DNA of 64,000 nt from Typhlomys cinereus (GCA_023101885.1 JALPQD010000089.1:295087-359086), one strand, 5' to 3'; positions 1-10,897 are shown, numbered from the stretch's first letter. Made by a program: numbers and translations. Notes: generated by a model from the sequence alone, not told the origin.

Positions 1-8
1 GAACTCAG

Positions 9-240
9 GGCCAGAGAGAAGACTTAGGGGTTAAGCTTTTGCTTTGCAAGCAGAAGGCCCTGAGTTCAGATCCCAAATCCCATGTAAAAATGCCCAGCAG
101 AAATGTTGGCATCATATACTTCTGGACCTGGAAGATGGAGCCTGGGAAACCCCAGAGCAAAGCAAATAGGAGGTAGAGCAATCCAGGATAACTCCTGAAA
201 TCACCCTTGGGACCTCCACAGGCACACACAGTGCCCTCTG

Positions 241-293
<53 letters not shown>

Positions 294-322
294 TGCAAAA
301 GTAATAAAAGAAACTTAAAAAA
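9..322 (+). mobile_element. SINE-A (tRNA-derived, B2-like head)
   Basis: The copy has a tRNA-like head (ggggttaagc, then the B-box-like gagttcagatcc), a body with gagcctgggaaaccccagag, and a CA tract at 243-289 followed by a tail holding AATAAA and an A-run. This CA-plus-AATAAA tail recurs in other copies here and is like T+ class rodent SINEs. The first bases of the head may be degraded. I do not recognise the body from mouse or rat SINEs. Confidence 0.75.
243..289. repeat. (CA)n microsatellite
   Basis: Uninterrupted CA dinucleotide tract of about 23 units, forming the tail of the SINE before it. Confidence 0.97.
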
Positions 323-377
323 TGGTAAACTCTAGGTTAAATGAGAATCTGCTAAAAAATAAATAATGTAGAACATG

Positions 378-598
378 ATGGAGAAAGACACTCAAAGCAA
401 AAGGAGCTGAGTTCAGATCCCCAGTTCCCATGTCAAAATGCTGGGCAGAAATGGCAGTGGCCTGTAAATTCCAGCCTTGGTAAGGCAGAGCCTGGGAAAC
501 TCCAGAGCAAAGCAATAAAGAAGGAGAGCAATCCAGGATGATTAGTGTTGTCAACCTCACTCATACGCATGCACATATATGCATGTGCATGCAACAAA
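378..598 (+). mobile_element. SINE-A, 5' truncated
   Basis: Contains the B-box-like gagttcagatcc, the body motif gagcctgggaaactccagag and the agcaatccaggatgatt block seen in the other copies. The first part of the head is missing and the tail is a decayed TG/CA mix without a pure tract. Confidence 0.7.
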
Positions 599-644
599 AG
601 TACATGCTTATATGCCATGTACCTCACATGCTTATAAGATCAGC

Positions 645-745
645 ATTATTGTGGGGAATTCCTTTTATATATTTAGAGAACTTAGGCTCAGAGAGTTTGC
701 ATCACTTGCCTAGAGTTATATACGTGGAGAGCACCCTAGCCCAGG
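645..745 (-). mobile_element. MIR SINE relic
   Basis: Reads aacttaggctcagagag then a decayed cttgcctagagtta, the complement-sense core of the mammal-wide MIR element. Old and diverged. Confidence 0.5.
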
Positions 746-783
746 GTGTGCATGATTTTTGTGGATGATACTGAAGGTAGATA

Positions 784-860
784 GCTTAGTACTTGCTAAA
801 ATCGCTTAGTACTTGCTGAAATTACTTAGGACTTGCTGAAATTGCTTAGTACTTTGTGTA
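784..860. repeat. 20-bp tandem repeat, about 3.8 copies
   Basis: Three full 20-bp units (gcttagtacttgctgaaatt and variants) start at 784, 804 and 824, with a fourth partial unit at 844. Units differ at one to four positions. It abuts the LTR-like sequence that follows. Confidence 0.9.
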
Positions 861-1135
861 GCTTGAATGTGCCCTCCCCCAAATTTCATGTGTGGGGAAT
901 TTAATCCCCACTTCCTTAGGGTGGGAGTTGAGGGAAGGGTCCTCAGAATGGACACATGTTGGTATTGCAGGAGTGGCACAAGTGAATTTGGTATGTGTCT
1001 GTTCTCTTTCGCTACAGTCTCTTTTTCCTCTTCTCTCTGCTCTGAGATGGCTCAGTGTACAGATCCTTGCAAGATGTAGACACTTGATCTTGGACCTGCC
1101 AGCACCAGAACTGTATACTGTTTCAACAACAAACT
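858..1135 (+). mobile_element. MaLR-type LTR fragment (MST/MLT1-like)
   Basis: Begins gcttgaatgtgccc, continues with aaatttcatgtgtggggaa and tttaatccccacttcc, and ends with cttgatcttggacctgccag and cagaactgt. These are landmark segments of MaLR LTRs. Diverged; outer ends uncertain. Confidence 0.7.
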
Positions 1136-1194
1136 CTGGGGTGAGACAGTCCTACTTGGTAGGAGTCAATTATTTTTTCCTTTTCTCTTTTTAT

Positions 1195-1530
1195 GTGTAT
1201 GGATGGTTGTGTGTGTATTTTCATATTCATGTGTGTGGGTGCAACTGTGTATGAAGGTATGCATGTGTGTGTATACATGCATGTGAAAGTTTGAGGTTGA
1301 TATCAGGAATCATTGTGATTGCTCTTCCACCTGATTGTTTTTGAAACAGAGCTCACAGATAGATCTGCTGGGCTAGCCAACTTGAGCTGGGAATTCTGAG
1401 TCTCTACCTTCCAAGGCTGGAGTTAAGGAGGGATCCAACCAATATTTTATGTGGAGTCTGGGGATTTGAACTTTGGTCAGGTTGCTTATTCTGCAAGCAC
1501 TTTAACCTCTGAGCATCTCTCCAGCCCAGA
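1195..1530 (-). mobile_element. B4-like SINE (ID/B1 composite), reverse
   Basis: On the plus strand a degenerate TG-rich tail is followed by a diverged B1-like middle (tttgaaacagagctcacag) and an ID/B2-like head in reverse (ctgagcatctctccagccc). Matches the layout of rodent B4 elements. Confidence 0.65.
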
Positions 1531-1749
1531 GCCAGTTGTTATCATCACATTTTTTGAAAACATTTACTGTGAAAGTGGTGTTATGTAGAATGAAATCAGC
1601 AGGTAGGTGTTGGGAACTCAGTCGTGGCCACAGACTAGGCTTAGTCTGTAAATACGCTAGAAAGGTACTTTGGAGATTACAATCCCTCAGACAGCTGAGT
1701 AATTCCATTAACTCCAAATGAGAGGAAGTACCAAGTGGAGGCACCAGCA

Positions 1750-1788
<39 letters not shown>

Positions 1789-2140
1789 TTTGTGGCTCCT
1801 TGAATCTGTACCTAGTCAGTGTCTGAGTCTGCCCCCACCCCCCACCTCCAAGTCTCCTCTAATCTCCATGTGATGGAGACAAGTGCTGAGAAATGGGGAT
1901 GTGTCAGTACTAGGCCCTGGAGGCCTAGGATCTAAATCAAAGTCACAAGTTAAAAGATTCAGCCCCGAGTTTAGTGTGGCTTTCACAGGTCAGTGAGGCT
2001 GAACGGCACTCGGCACTCCCGCTTATCCGGTGATAAATACGTCAGGTTCTCTAGCTGGCCCAGCCTGACTTGCACAGCAGCGGTGATAAGAGATGGGAGG
2101 ACAAGGAGCGACTCTGAGATATCTTTTTCCTCCATATGTA
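1531..2140. other. Unique sequence with a (TG)n tract
   Basis: No gene or recognisable transposon. A TG tract of about 17 units occupies 1752-1786. Around 2010-2040 there is a small non-repetitive stretch with several CpGs and a tgataaatacgtca segment. Confidence 0.7.
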
Positions 2141-2149
2141 CAGTATGAC

Positions 2150-2520
2150 TCGACTACATGTATCCACACTCATGCACATTCATTTATGCACACATGTACA
2201 TTCATGCACACACATGTACACACACATCCCCACACACTCACATATGTGTGCACATATAACATTCGTGTGTACATGTGCACACAGACTCACATGCACATAT
2301 ATTCACACATGCACATTCATGCACAAACATGCATGCACACACATCCATGTTCACACTCATATACATGTGCACACACATTCATGCACGCACATGCACATAT
2401 ATACATTCATATACACATGCATTCATACATGTGTGCACACATGCACACATACACATTCATCCACATATGTGCTCACATACACATTCATGCATATATACAC
2501 ACATACACACACACACAAAA
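2150..2520. repeat. Degenerate CA/CACATG-rich tract
   Basis: About 370 bp built from short blocks such as cacatgcaca and acattcatgcac. The long open frames over it encode only His-Thr-Cys runs and are not genes. Confidence 0.9.
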
Positions 2521-2824
2521 TTGCAATGATACTACGTATGGACTATGGTGTGAGAACTTAGACCCATCCAGGCAGCTTTTAGAGCTGGATAAATCCAGCT
2601 CTATTTGGATGTCTGTGGGCAGAGTAAGACCCACTGGTTCAGAGTGTGCTCCTGGGCACCGGGTCTGGTGGCTGATTTCTTGACTATGAGTGGATCAATG
2701 CCCATGGTCCATAACAAGCATACTAGATGCAAGAGTCTCTCTCCCCATGATGTCCACACCTCCTGCCAGGCATGCACAAAACTCTGGTTCTCAGCACTAC
2801 AAAATCAAATCAAGAAACCCAAAA
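2521..2824. other. Unique sequence, nothing recognised
   Basis: Ordinary non-repetitive sequence; no open frame or motif stands out. Confidence 0.6.
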
Positions 2825-3215
2825 TGTGCACATCCTAATTCATGGTCTCTGCAAATGTATTCTATTGCATTGTTAATGGGGAATGAAACTAAGAGGGGAA
2901 AGAGGATGCTAATTAACTATCCTCAAGACAGGGAAGTTAACCTGAACTTCCTTAGGCAAGTGTACTAAACTCATGGGGTCACCATGGTTAGCTTTGAAGA
3001 TGGGTTCCTGGGTTCCCCAGCGCAGGAGTGGTGGGGGGTACCTAGAGAGGCTGAGAGAGGCAAGAAGGCTCCATGATGGGAGTCAGCTTTGACTTCAACC
3101 CAGAGACTCATTGAGGACCGATGACCTTCAGAACTTTACAGTGATTAATTTGCATTTTTGAGCTGCCAAGCCTGCAGTCATTCGTTATAGCAGCAGCAGG
3201 AAACTAGTACAGTTT
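2825..3215 (+). mobile_element. Ancient MLT1-like LTR
   Basis: The end is clear: a decayed cagaactttacagtgattaa, then gctgccaagc, then gttatagcagcagcaggaaa and ctagtacag, which parallels the end of MLT1-type MaLR LTRs. The first half is weaker (gatgctaattaactatcct). Confidence 0.55.
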
Positions 3216-3395
3216 CCATGATGTCTGCAGGACCTAAGTTGCCTCCAGCTTCTGCCAGCCAGACCTACATGCCTTTTTCACCATAGTGGATTGTATGTCC
3301 CCTCTGGAACTGTAAGCTGAGTAAATTTCCTTTCCTCCCTTAAGTTGCATGTGAGTGTTGTTTCACAGCAACAGAGAAGAGTACCTGATACAGGC
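3216..3395 (+). mobile_element. LTR family M, 3' part
   Basis: Shares catgcctttttcaccatagt, cccctctggaactgtaag and tcccttaagttgc with the intact family-M LTR at 37113-37515, and ends with gagaagagtacctgataca. Only the last part of the element is present. Confidence 0.7.
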
Positions 3396-4293
3396 ACTAC
3401 TGATCTTAAAGGCTCCTTGGGAGAGGATGTGTGGTGGGATGTACAGAACTCCACCGAGATGCTCACACCTACTCTGTTTTCTCTGTCCACTTCATAAGTT
3501 TATTTACTTATTGTTCAGCACTAAGACCAGACCCAGGGCTTCATGCACAGTGGACAAGAGTCTTATCCCTTAGCTGCATACCCAGCACAAACCTAGTTTG
3601 AAACCTGTCATCATGGTTTGGCTTCCACTAGCCAAAAGATGAGGTTGTTTGACTTGAATCAGGTTTGCATGTCTAGAAATTAGTCTACAAGCATCAGGAG
3701 GCTGCACAGAAATATCTAGATGCCCAGTTTCTCTTGAAGCATGGGGCTATAGAGGACCATAATTCTCCCCAGATCCATGGCACATATTTTCTGGAAGCTT
3801 AACGATAGCATTTATATGACATTGGTCTCAATCAGACTCAATACCCCTTTCTATGAAGAAAAAAAATTTATATCACCCTCTTTCCTATGCAGAAATGAAT
3901 TTCACAGATAATATAATCTACACATACACATAACTTCAAAAGACGGATATAATGTCTTCAATATTGTAATAGAGAATAAAGTGCAAGTAGTCAGTAATAA
4001 GATGGCGAATATTTCAGTATGTAAATGATTGCATATGACTCCATAATAAAATAGAACGTTACAGCAGTCAGATAATTGCTTCCATCTATAATCACTGTGA
4101 CTTCCGCAGCTACAGGGGCAAGCTTGTACAGATGTGTAGTGTCACTTAGGAAAAATGCACATGGAGGGCTGCTGCCAATGACCCGGTCTTCTGAGACAGT
4201 GCACAGATTTTGTTAGTGTTCTTAGCAAAGCAAAGATTAACCCTCTGCAATGAGCCTAGCAGTTGTAGTCTAATTTCAATGCCTAGTTAAGTC
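3396..4293. other. AT-rich unique sequence with an ID-like fragment
   Basis: At about 3500-3595 a reverse ID-like fragment (gacccagggcttcatgcaca, then cttagctgcatacccagcac) can be seen. The rest, 3600-4293, is AT-rich and shows no gene or repeat I recognise. Confidence 0.55.
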
Positions 4294-4369
4294 ATGTTAT
4301 CTGTCTATCTTTCTATTATCTATCTATCATCTATTTACTTACCTATCATCTGTCTGATCTATCTATCTG

Positions 4370-4403
<34 letters not shown>

Positions 4404-4690
4404 ATCATCATCATCATCTATCATGTACCCATCTATCATCTATTTATCTACTCTGTCATCAATTAATTTATCATCTATCTCCGTCTATCTGCATATATCT
4501 GGCATCTATCCATCTATTTATTTATATTTATCTGTCTATCCATCCTCTATCTCTCTGTATATTATAATCTGTCATCATTGCTCTATCAACATCTACTATC
4601 TATCTGTCTGCCTCTGATCTACCTATCATTTTGTCATCTGTCTATCATCTGTCAGTGTCACCTATCTGTCATCTCTCTGTCGGTTATTTT
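4294..4690. repeat. (TCTA)n-rich tetranucleotide tract
   Basis: About 400 bp of tcta/atct repeats; the purest stretch is 4356-4402, followed by an (atc)n run. Open frames over it encode only Tyr-Leu-Ser-Ile runs. Confidence 0.95.
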
Positions 4691-4737
4691 AAATGAACCA
4701 AGGACTCAGAGTTAGGTTCGCACAGTTCTGATTCTTT

Positions 4738-4805
4738 GTGCTTCAACCTGGGGATGTATCTCAGTTGCTCAGCGTGAATGAGGGACTGGGAAAAACAAAA
4801 CAAAA
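4738..4805 (+). mobile_element. ID-like SINE fragment with A-rich tail
   Basis: The segment cctggggatgtatctcagtt and the gaatgagggactggg that follows resemble the ID head. The A-rich tail (aaaaacaaaacaaaa) runs into the insertion point of the L1 that follows, so the L1 landed at the ID tail. Confidence 0.55.
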
Positions 4806-5526
4806 TAACAAAAGATTTTTTTTTATTAAAAATTTAATTATACATTTTAAAATTTTTTTACCAGTTCCCTCCCTCTCCCCTTCTCCCCCCGAACCCCCTC
4901 CTCTCCCTCCTCTCCCTCCCCATCCCCCAGTGCCTCCCCCCCAATTCCCAGAGAGTCCTTTATTGTGTACGCCTAACTCTCCACTGGGTCTTCCTCTCCA
5001 ATGACATAAAAGGACCCAGTGGCATTTCCATAAGCCCTTTCTCTTGTTCCCCTTAAGCATAGGATCACTACTATGGCTGTCAATCACCTTGCCTCCAGGG
5101 GTCTCGGTGCCCTTAACAGATGCTAGACTTTATGAGGGCAACAGTGCATTGGACATTGCGCAGGGCATGCAAAGTCCCATTATGATTGCTTTGGCCCCAA
5201 CTATTGTTGAGAATCTTGCAAATCGTTGCTCCTCCCATCCTTTTGCTCTTACAATCTTACCGCCCCCTCTTCCGCAAATGTCCCTGAGCTCCAGTGAGGT
5301 TTCCTACTCTTATTACATATACCCTTGAATGTGCTATTATAACAAGACTCCAGTTTAACAGCTTTTGTCTCTGGCCAGGGGGTGACATACAGTGCCCAGC
5401 AGAATGGAGTGAAGGGCATTGCAGGAGCAGCAAAACTGCAAAAGAAAATCAACCAACCACAATCCAGAACTTCAGAGACTCTATATCAATCACCTAGAAC
5501 TAGGCCAGCCTAACAAAAGATTTTTT
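4806..5526 (-). mobile_element. L1 3' end with internal inversion and target-site duplication
   Basis: Flanked by the 16-bp direct repeat taacaaaagatttttt (4806-4821 and 5511-5526). From the left: oligo-T (the A-tail on the minus strand), a pyrimidine tract at 4860-4950 (polypurine on the minus strand), then 3'UTR-like sequence in minus orientation to about 5310. From about 5330 to 5513 a segment runs in plus orientation. In the related copy at 50650-51130 the same two segments run the same way, so here the 5' segment is inverted, as in twin-primed L1 insertion. No coding capacity. Confidence 0.85.
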
Positions 5527-5932
5527 ATGGATACACGTTTGGCATTTTTGTGAGACCATCCCAAGTGTTAACCTAAATGCACCTCCAATTTTTTCAGATC
5601 TCCTTTAGGGGGCAGCACCATTTCTACTGGCCAGTTTTGATTTGGAATTAAGACATTTGCAGGCACTTTCCCATACCAGGGCCCTGAGGCCTTCACTTGA
5701 GCTAGATTCATATTTTCCATCATCAGTGGGCCGCGTGCAGTAGGGTTGCATGTGTTCTATTTTGTCTTGTCTTTTGCTTGTAACTAGGAGAGGCCGATTT
5801 CCAGGTGAGGACTTCTTTTGTCTTTGAGTTGACAGAGGGAGCTCAGTTTTATTATCCTAAGCAGGGAAAAATCATAAAAATAAGAGATGCCTGTCAAAAG
5901 GAGTGCTCGTTTACCGGGAAATACACATTTGG
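5527..5932. other. Unique sequence, nothing recognised
   Basis: Non-repetitive. No open frame or element is supported. Confidence 0.6.
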
Positions 5933-5934
5933 GG

Positions 5935-6115
5935 GCTGGTGAGATGGCCCAAGGCATAAAGCACTGACACACAAGTGTGAAGATGAGCGTTCAGGTCCCC
6001 AGAACCCATGTAGAAGCCAGGGAGACACTACTGCTGCCTGTAATCCAATTGCATGGGACGTAGAGAAACGGATCCTCAGCATTGGCTGACCAGACAAGCT
6101 GTTCCGCAAGTTCTG
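5935..6115 (+). mobile_element. B4-like SINE
   Basis: Head gggctggtgagatggcccaa, then agaacccatgtag, followed by a B1-like part (tgcctgtaatcc and a cggatcctcagcattggctg stretch). This head plus B1-like order is that of B4 elements. Confidence 0.65.
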
Positions 6116-6187
6116 GATTCTCCTGAGGGACTCTGATTTGATAAAAGAAAGTGGGGAAAGACTAAGGAAGACACCTAGCAAAGACTT

Positions 6188-6598
6188 TAGGTCTTGCAAT
6201 AGTTACATAACTATTGCTGAGAGAGAGAGAGCACTCAAAGTCACTCAACTTAAGGGAGAAAGGGAGATTTATTCACTTTACGGTTCCAGAGGGGAGATAT
6301 AGTCTTTCATGGCTGAGGTGGCATGGCTGGTCAGCTGAAGCTGTAGTCAGGCTAAGTCACTCCCATCCATAAGGTAGTGGGTGACAGCTGAAGGCTGGAT
6401 GATTCCTGGAGAGTCTCCTGTTCGGTGGTTCCTTTTATCTAGTTCGCTACTGGGAGGTTCCAATGAGATCTAGGGAGGTTCCAATTTGATCTAGGGCTGG
6501 TCTTTGTATTGCAAATATATTGATCCAGATCATCTCTTCAGGTGGTCTCAGCTGATTTTAGTTAATGCCAGATGTGTCAAGTTGACGCTTAAGATTTA
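6188..6598 (-). mobile_element. LTR (family T/M type), reverse
   Basis: Starts with caacttaagggagaaaggga and gagatttattcac, and ends with gtgtcaagttgacgc, matching the reverse complement of the T/M LTRs elsewhere here. It carries an exact-phase 21-bp duplication at 6452-6493. Confidence 0.65.
6452..6493. repeat. 21-bp tandem duplication
   Basis: Two adjacent 21-bp units, each starting gggaggttccaat and ending gatcta, differing at two positions. Lies inside an LTR. Confidence 0.9.
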
Positions 6599-6609
6599 CT
6601 ACACAAGTC

Positions 6610-6985
6610 TCTACATACATGTGCACACATGTTAGCATGTATATATGTGCATGCACATGGGTGTGTGCATGTGCATGCATATGTATGTGTATGTACCTAC
6701 ACATGTATATGTGGGTGTGTGTTCATGCATGTGCACTTCTGCACAGGGATGTGTGTATGTGGGGACCAGAGGCGAATGTGTGTGAGGTCTTCCTCATCTG
6801 CTCTGCACCCTATTTTTTGAGGCAGAGTCTCTCATTGAATTAGTCAGACAGCTGTCTTTGCCTCCCTGGCATTGAGATGAGAGGCATGTAGCACACCTGG
6901 CTTTTACATGGGTGTTGGAGCTCAAACCCGGGTCTTGAGATTTATGCAGCAAGTGCTTTACTGACTGGGCCATCTTCCTAAATCA
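6610..6985 (-). mobile_element. B4-like SINE, reverse
   Basis: TG-rich tail, then ttgaggcagagtctctcatt, a B1-like middle and the reverse head with caagtgctttactgactggg and ccatcttccta. The TG-rich open frames here are not genes. Confidence 0.65.
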
Positions 6986-7004
6986 GAGGCTCTGCTTCTA
7001 TCTG

Positions 7005-7075
7005 TCTTGCCCAAACGGGTAAACTGAGTCTCAGAGCAACAGAGTCATGTGCCTGGTCACATTGGGATCCTTCAC
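7005..7075 (-). mobile_element. MIR relic
   Basis: aaactgagtctcagagcaac, then catgtgcctggtcaca, resembles the MIR core in reverse. Confidence 0.5.
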
Positions 7076-7985
7076 TCATTCTCCTCTATGGCTGCAGATT
7101 TCTTAGAGAGTTGCCTGTAATTCAACATGCTCTTGAATTCTTGTTCTTGGAATCTTGCAGGACAGAAGGCCCTATGCTTAATCTGAAGCTCTAGCTGTCT
7201 GGCAGTGATAGTTATAAAGTTAGAGCCCCTGAGTTTGATCACTTAGCTATGCTGGTCATACCTCGCGCAGCAGAGCTGTGTGGAGGAATGCAATTTGTAG
7301 CATCCCAGGTGGAAAATCTCTGATTCTCTCTGACGGAGGATGCCAAGGAGAATTGGTCTCTATCCTGGTGGAAACATAAACATCAATTCCGAGGATGAAG
7401 CGGGAGGTCGGGTGGAGGGGGGATAGGGAGGGTGGGAGTGGGGTAGGATAAGGTCCTGGAAATTGATAGAGAGCCAGCTGTTTGGCATCTCAAAATTAAC
7501 CAGGATGCTCCCTGTTATTGCCTTCCTGAGCTGTTTCCGGGCTTCAGAGACACATTTTTAATCCTCTTGTCATTTTATTTGACTTGGAAAAAGAGTACAG
7601 ATTGTTGGGTGTTCTGGCTGTAGAATTTACGCCCGGGGAGAGTTGACCTGGGTGGGGGCTGATGTGGCTGTTCACTCACTATCAGTTTCATGTACAGTTA
7701 TGCGTGATGGACAGCTCGAAGACACTGGCTAGAACACAGCAGGTACTGGGTCCATGCTCATCGGTCAACATGAAAGAAAAAGACAAAGACACTCTCTGTG
7801 CTGGAGTTTTCATGTCTTAGCTCCCGTACAATCTTAGTGAGCAGAAGAGGAAACCGAGACTCCTGAATAGAAGTGAACCAGTGTTGAAGAGCAGAACTTC
7901 AAGTGATCTAAAGCCCGTGCACTTAACTTCAAACCATAGTGGTTTTGATGAGTTCTTTAAGGAATGGAGAATCGTAGCTATGGGG
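7076..7985. other. Unique sequence with a G-quadruplex motif
   Basis: No gene or transposon recognised. A run of seven or more G-tracts with short loops lies at 7402-7444 (plus strand). The remainder is ordinary single-copy sequence. Confidence 0.65.
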
Positions 7986-7989
7986 TTTG

Positions 7990-8355
7990 TGCTGGTTACT
8001 CTTCTGTGCTGCTGTGAGAGAACACCCAAAGTCAGCAACTTAAGGGAGAAAGGGGAGATTTATTCAGCTTATGGTTCCAGAGGGGAGAAATAGTCCTTCA
8101 TGGCAGAAAGGTATGGCTGCCTAGCAGAAGCATAGGAGGCTTCACAGGAGGCTGAGAGCTGCAAGACTGCCAACTGCCACTTGCCAGAGCAGACCTCTCC
8201 CAGAAGTAGGAAGGTGCTAATCAACCTCAAGGCCCACTGCCTGTGACATGCCTTTTCCAGTAAGGCTCTACCTCTTAAATGTGCCATGACTTTCCTAAAC
8301 AACGAAACCTTCAAACACGTGAGCCTGTGGGGACAAGTTTCATCTCAAACCATGG
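7990..8355 (-). mobile_element. LTR family M, near full length, reverse
   Basis: The plus strand runs TGCTGGTTACTC to CATGGCA. Its complement contains tggtttgagatgaaac, cccctctggaaccataagc, tgaataaatctcccctttct and the acagaagagtaaccagca end, matching the 37113-37515 copy segment by segment. AATAAA lies near the 3' end as in an LTR R region. Confidence 0.8.
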
Positions 8356-8357
8356 CA

Positions 8358-8995
8358 GGATTCAAGGACTCCTGAGCACTGGGTATTGATTGAGGTCTAT
8401 ATGCCTATTGCTAAGTAGGCTGAATATACTACCTGGCAATCTCTTGGATCATACCTAAGGCGGAGATGAGGGGTGCTCCCTCATGCACCCAATCTTCTAA
8501 GCCTCTGAGAATGAGAGGGGCAGGAGAGAAGTCTTCCTTTTTGAGTCTCCTCCCCTTTTGCATGCCCACCACATCATTTGCATATGTGTCAGATATTAAA
8601 GGGCTCCCTTAAAGACCCCCATTCATCAGGGTATTAGTTATCTATTTGTTTATTTATACCAAGCTTCTTTTCCCTCAAACACCCAGGATGGCTGGCAAGC
8701 ATGCAGAAAGAGTGACAGGATAAGATAAATGAAAAAGAAGATAAAATAAGGCAAAGGAGACCAGCAATCCAGAAAAGTAAGAAAGGGCCCAGGAAGGAGA
8801 TTGATATGGGGGTCCACAGCAAGCTGGGTAAGCTCCATGTTGCCAGTGCAAAGAGGAGGGAGAGGTGGGCCAGTTAAAGAACACATGGGGTTTACAAGAA
8901 AGAAAAATCTTGGGGCAAAGGAGAGACAGATCTATTGCTGATTCCAAACCAGGAAGATGTGTGTATTCCTCCCAGAACATCATGGAGAGGTGCAA
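8358..8995. other. Unique sequence, nothing recognised
   Basis: AT-rich and non-repetitive; an octamer-like atttgcat lies near 8576. No supported gene. Confidence 0.55.
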
Positions 8996-9004
8996 ACTCA
9001 TGGA

Positions 9005-9285
9005 CAACATCCCCAATGATGTGTATGTGGATGTGTGCATCTGCATGTGAGTGCATGTATGTGCTGCATGCCTTCGGTCACTGAACCCACAGCTCACTGG
9101 ATCAAGCTAGACTGACTGTTCAGAGATCCTCAGAGATTCTCCCATCTCCTCCTCCCCAGCACTGGGATTCCTGACACGCACCAGTGTATCCTGGCTTTTT
9201 ACAGAAGCTCTGGGGGATCAGATTTGGGGTCTTATGCTTGTGTAGCAAGAACTTTACCAACTGAGGGATCCATTTCTGTTCCATG
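9005..9285 (-). mobile_element. B4-like SINE, reverse
   Basis: TG-rich tail, a B1-like middle (tcctcctccccagcactggg, attcctgacacgcacc) and a reverse head (tgtagcaagaactttaccaa, ctgagggatcc). Diverged. Confidence 0.6.
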
Positions 9286-9482
9286 AAATTCTTGTGGTAA
9301 ACACAGATTGCATTTTCTTCTTTGTTCTATGTCCTGTCACAGCACAGTTCAGGAAGGGAAAAGAGTCTTAAAAAGAGCTTTGTTGTAGGATGTGAGTATT
9401 CTGCTCAATGTTCATGAGTGATGCTATTAACATCACACTGGAAACATTCAGAGAAGCCAGCTATGGAGGTTCTTATACCCAC

Positions 9483-9903
9483 TGTCATAGTTAGATACAG
9501 ATATCAAATTGATGGTTGAGGGTTCAAGCTCTGGGCACATTTGTAGAGAAATAATGGTTAAGTTAAGGTCAGAGCGAATCTTCAGGAGATTGCCTAGTTG
9601 ACGGGAAAGGTCCAACCCATGGTGGGTGGAAGTAGTCCCTGGGCAGGTGATTAAGATGAGGGAACTGGCTGAAGAAGTTGGCATCCTTCTGTATACTTTG
9701 CCAGACATACTGGTCTGGCACTGGTCTGGCAAGTAAGGATTGTCCTTTTCTCAGCTGTTGCATGGATATAGTGTGGACAATTCTCTTGGCCTTTTGGTGA
9801 TAGTGTATGCTCCCTGCCAAGCTGGACTAAGAATTGCAATCAGACTTGATCCCTTAAGCTGTTTGCCATGATTTTATCAGCAACATGCAGAACTACTGCA
9901 ACA
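9483..9903 (+). mobile_element. Solo LTR, family T, intact with 5-bp target duplication
   Basis: A 421-bp unit starting TGTCATAG and ending CTGCAACA, flanked by CCCAC at 9478-9482 and CCCAC at 9904-9908. TG...CA ends with a 5-bp duplication fit an ERVL/MaLR-type integrase. No internal coding region, so it is a solo LTR. The same family recurs at 23824-24241 and elsewhere. Confidence 0.9.
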
Positions 9904-9908
9904 CCCAC

Positions 9909-10150
9909 ACAGATGACACAGGTGGTTTGAACATTTAAGTCACATGGAGAGGTCTAACAGTGCATGGCAACCAATCAATTAGACATGCCTTGCTCCAATC
10001 AGTGCAATGGGAAGCATTTGAATCTGTGAATGAGGTGAAAGCATACTGCTGTAATTGATTAGTAATGTCTGCTATGGGCAAGCAGGATTGTTTGTGCTAA
10101 GAATTTGCCATGACGGGTTTGAACTGTTGCTAGTGTTTGTTGAAGACTTC
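9909..10150. other. Unique sequence
   Basis: Short single-copy stretch between the solo LTR and a simple tract; includes two CCAAT-like segments (ccaatcaatt, ccaatcagtg). No gene. Confidence 0.55.
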
Positions 10151-10164
10151 AGCTCTTCTTTGTG

Positions 10165-10530
10165 TATGCAGATATGCAAGTATGTATATATGTATGTGTG
10201 CTTTTTTGTATCTATGAATGCATGTACACAGATACAAATGTGTGTATTCATGTGTATATGTGCTGCTTGCATATATGTATACATGCATGCATACATGCCT
10301 TTATGTATGTGTATGTGTGCATGCATGTCTTTATCTATGTGTATATACTCATGTATGTTGCATGTATTTATGTACATATAATGTATGCACACATACATAC
10401 ATGGAGATATGCATGTGCATATATATGGGTGTATGTATGTGTGCATGTAGTATGTATACATTGCCACATGCATGATATGTTATATGTGTTTATATATGTG
10501 TGCATTTATCCCTGTATGTGTGTGACCAAA
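10165..10530. repeat. Degenerate TGTATG-rich tract
   Basis: About 365 bp of tgtatgtgtgcatg-like blocks on the plus strand. Several overlapping open frames encode only Tyr-Val-Cys-Met runs and are artefacts. Confidence 0.9.
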
Positions 10531-10798
10531 TGTCGTTCTATATAGCATGGGGAAAGCAACTCTGCACCCACCCTGTTTCGCATGGCACTTTGCCTTAGCT
10601 TGCAGAATTCTGTCCTCACACAGTGACACTAGGGAGAAAGTGGCCAGCAGATACTCTGAGCACAAGGAAAGGGTTGAGAATGGCAGGTTTCTTATGTATT
10701 TCTTGAGCTCCAAACTGGGAGAACCTTTCTGTTCTCTGAGGTTCTCGCCCAGCCCAGCAGCAGCTGCTGTTGGAACTGTCTGCATTTGTGGCCAGACG
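10531..10798. other. Unique sequence
   Basis: Single-copy; nothing recognised. Confidence 0.55.
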
Positions 10799-10803
10799 TG
10801 TGT

Positions 10804-10893
<90 letters not shown>
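10799..10893. repeat. Compound (TG)n(GA)n microsatellite
   Basis: About 21 TG units run directly into about 26 GA units. It forms the tail of the reverse SINE that follows. Confidence 0.97.

Positions 10894-10897
<4 letters not shown>

Noticed and set aside
2093..2683. Open frame of 196 codons rich in His and Thr
   Set aside because: It translates a degenerate CACATG simple tract; composition and low complexity rule out a gene.
8576..8583. Isolated octamer atttgcat
   Set aside because: A single 8-bp match is expected by chance at this window size; no second motif is near it.
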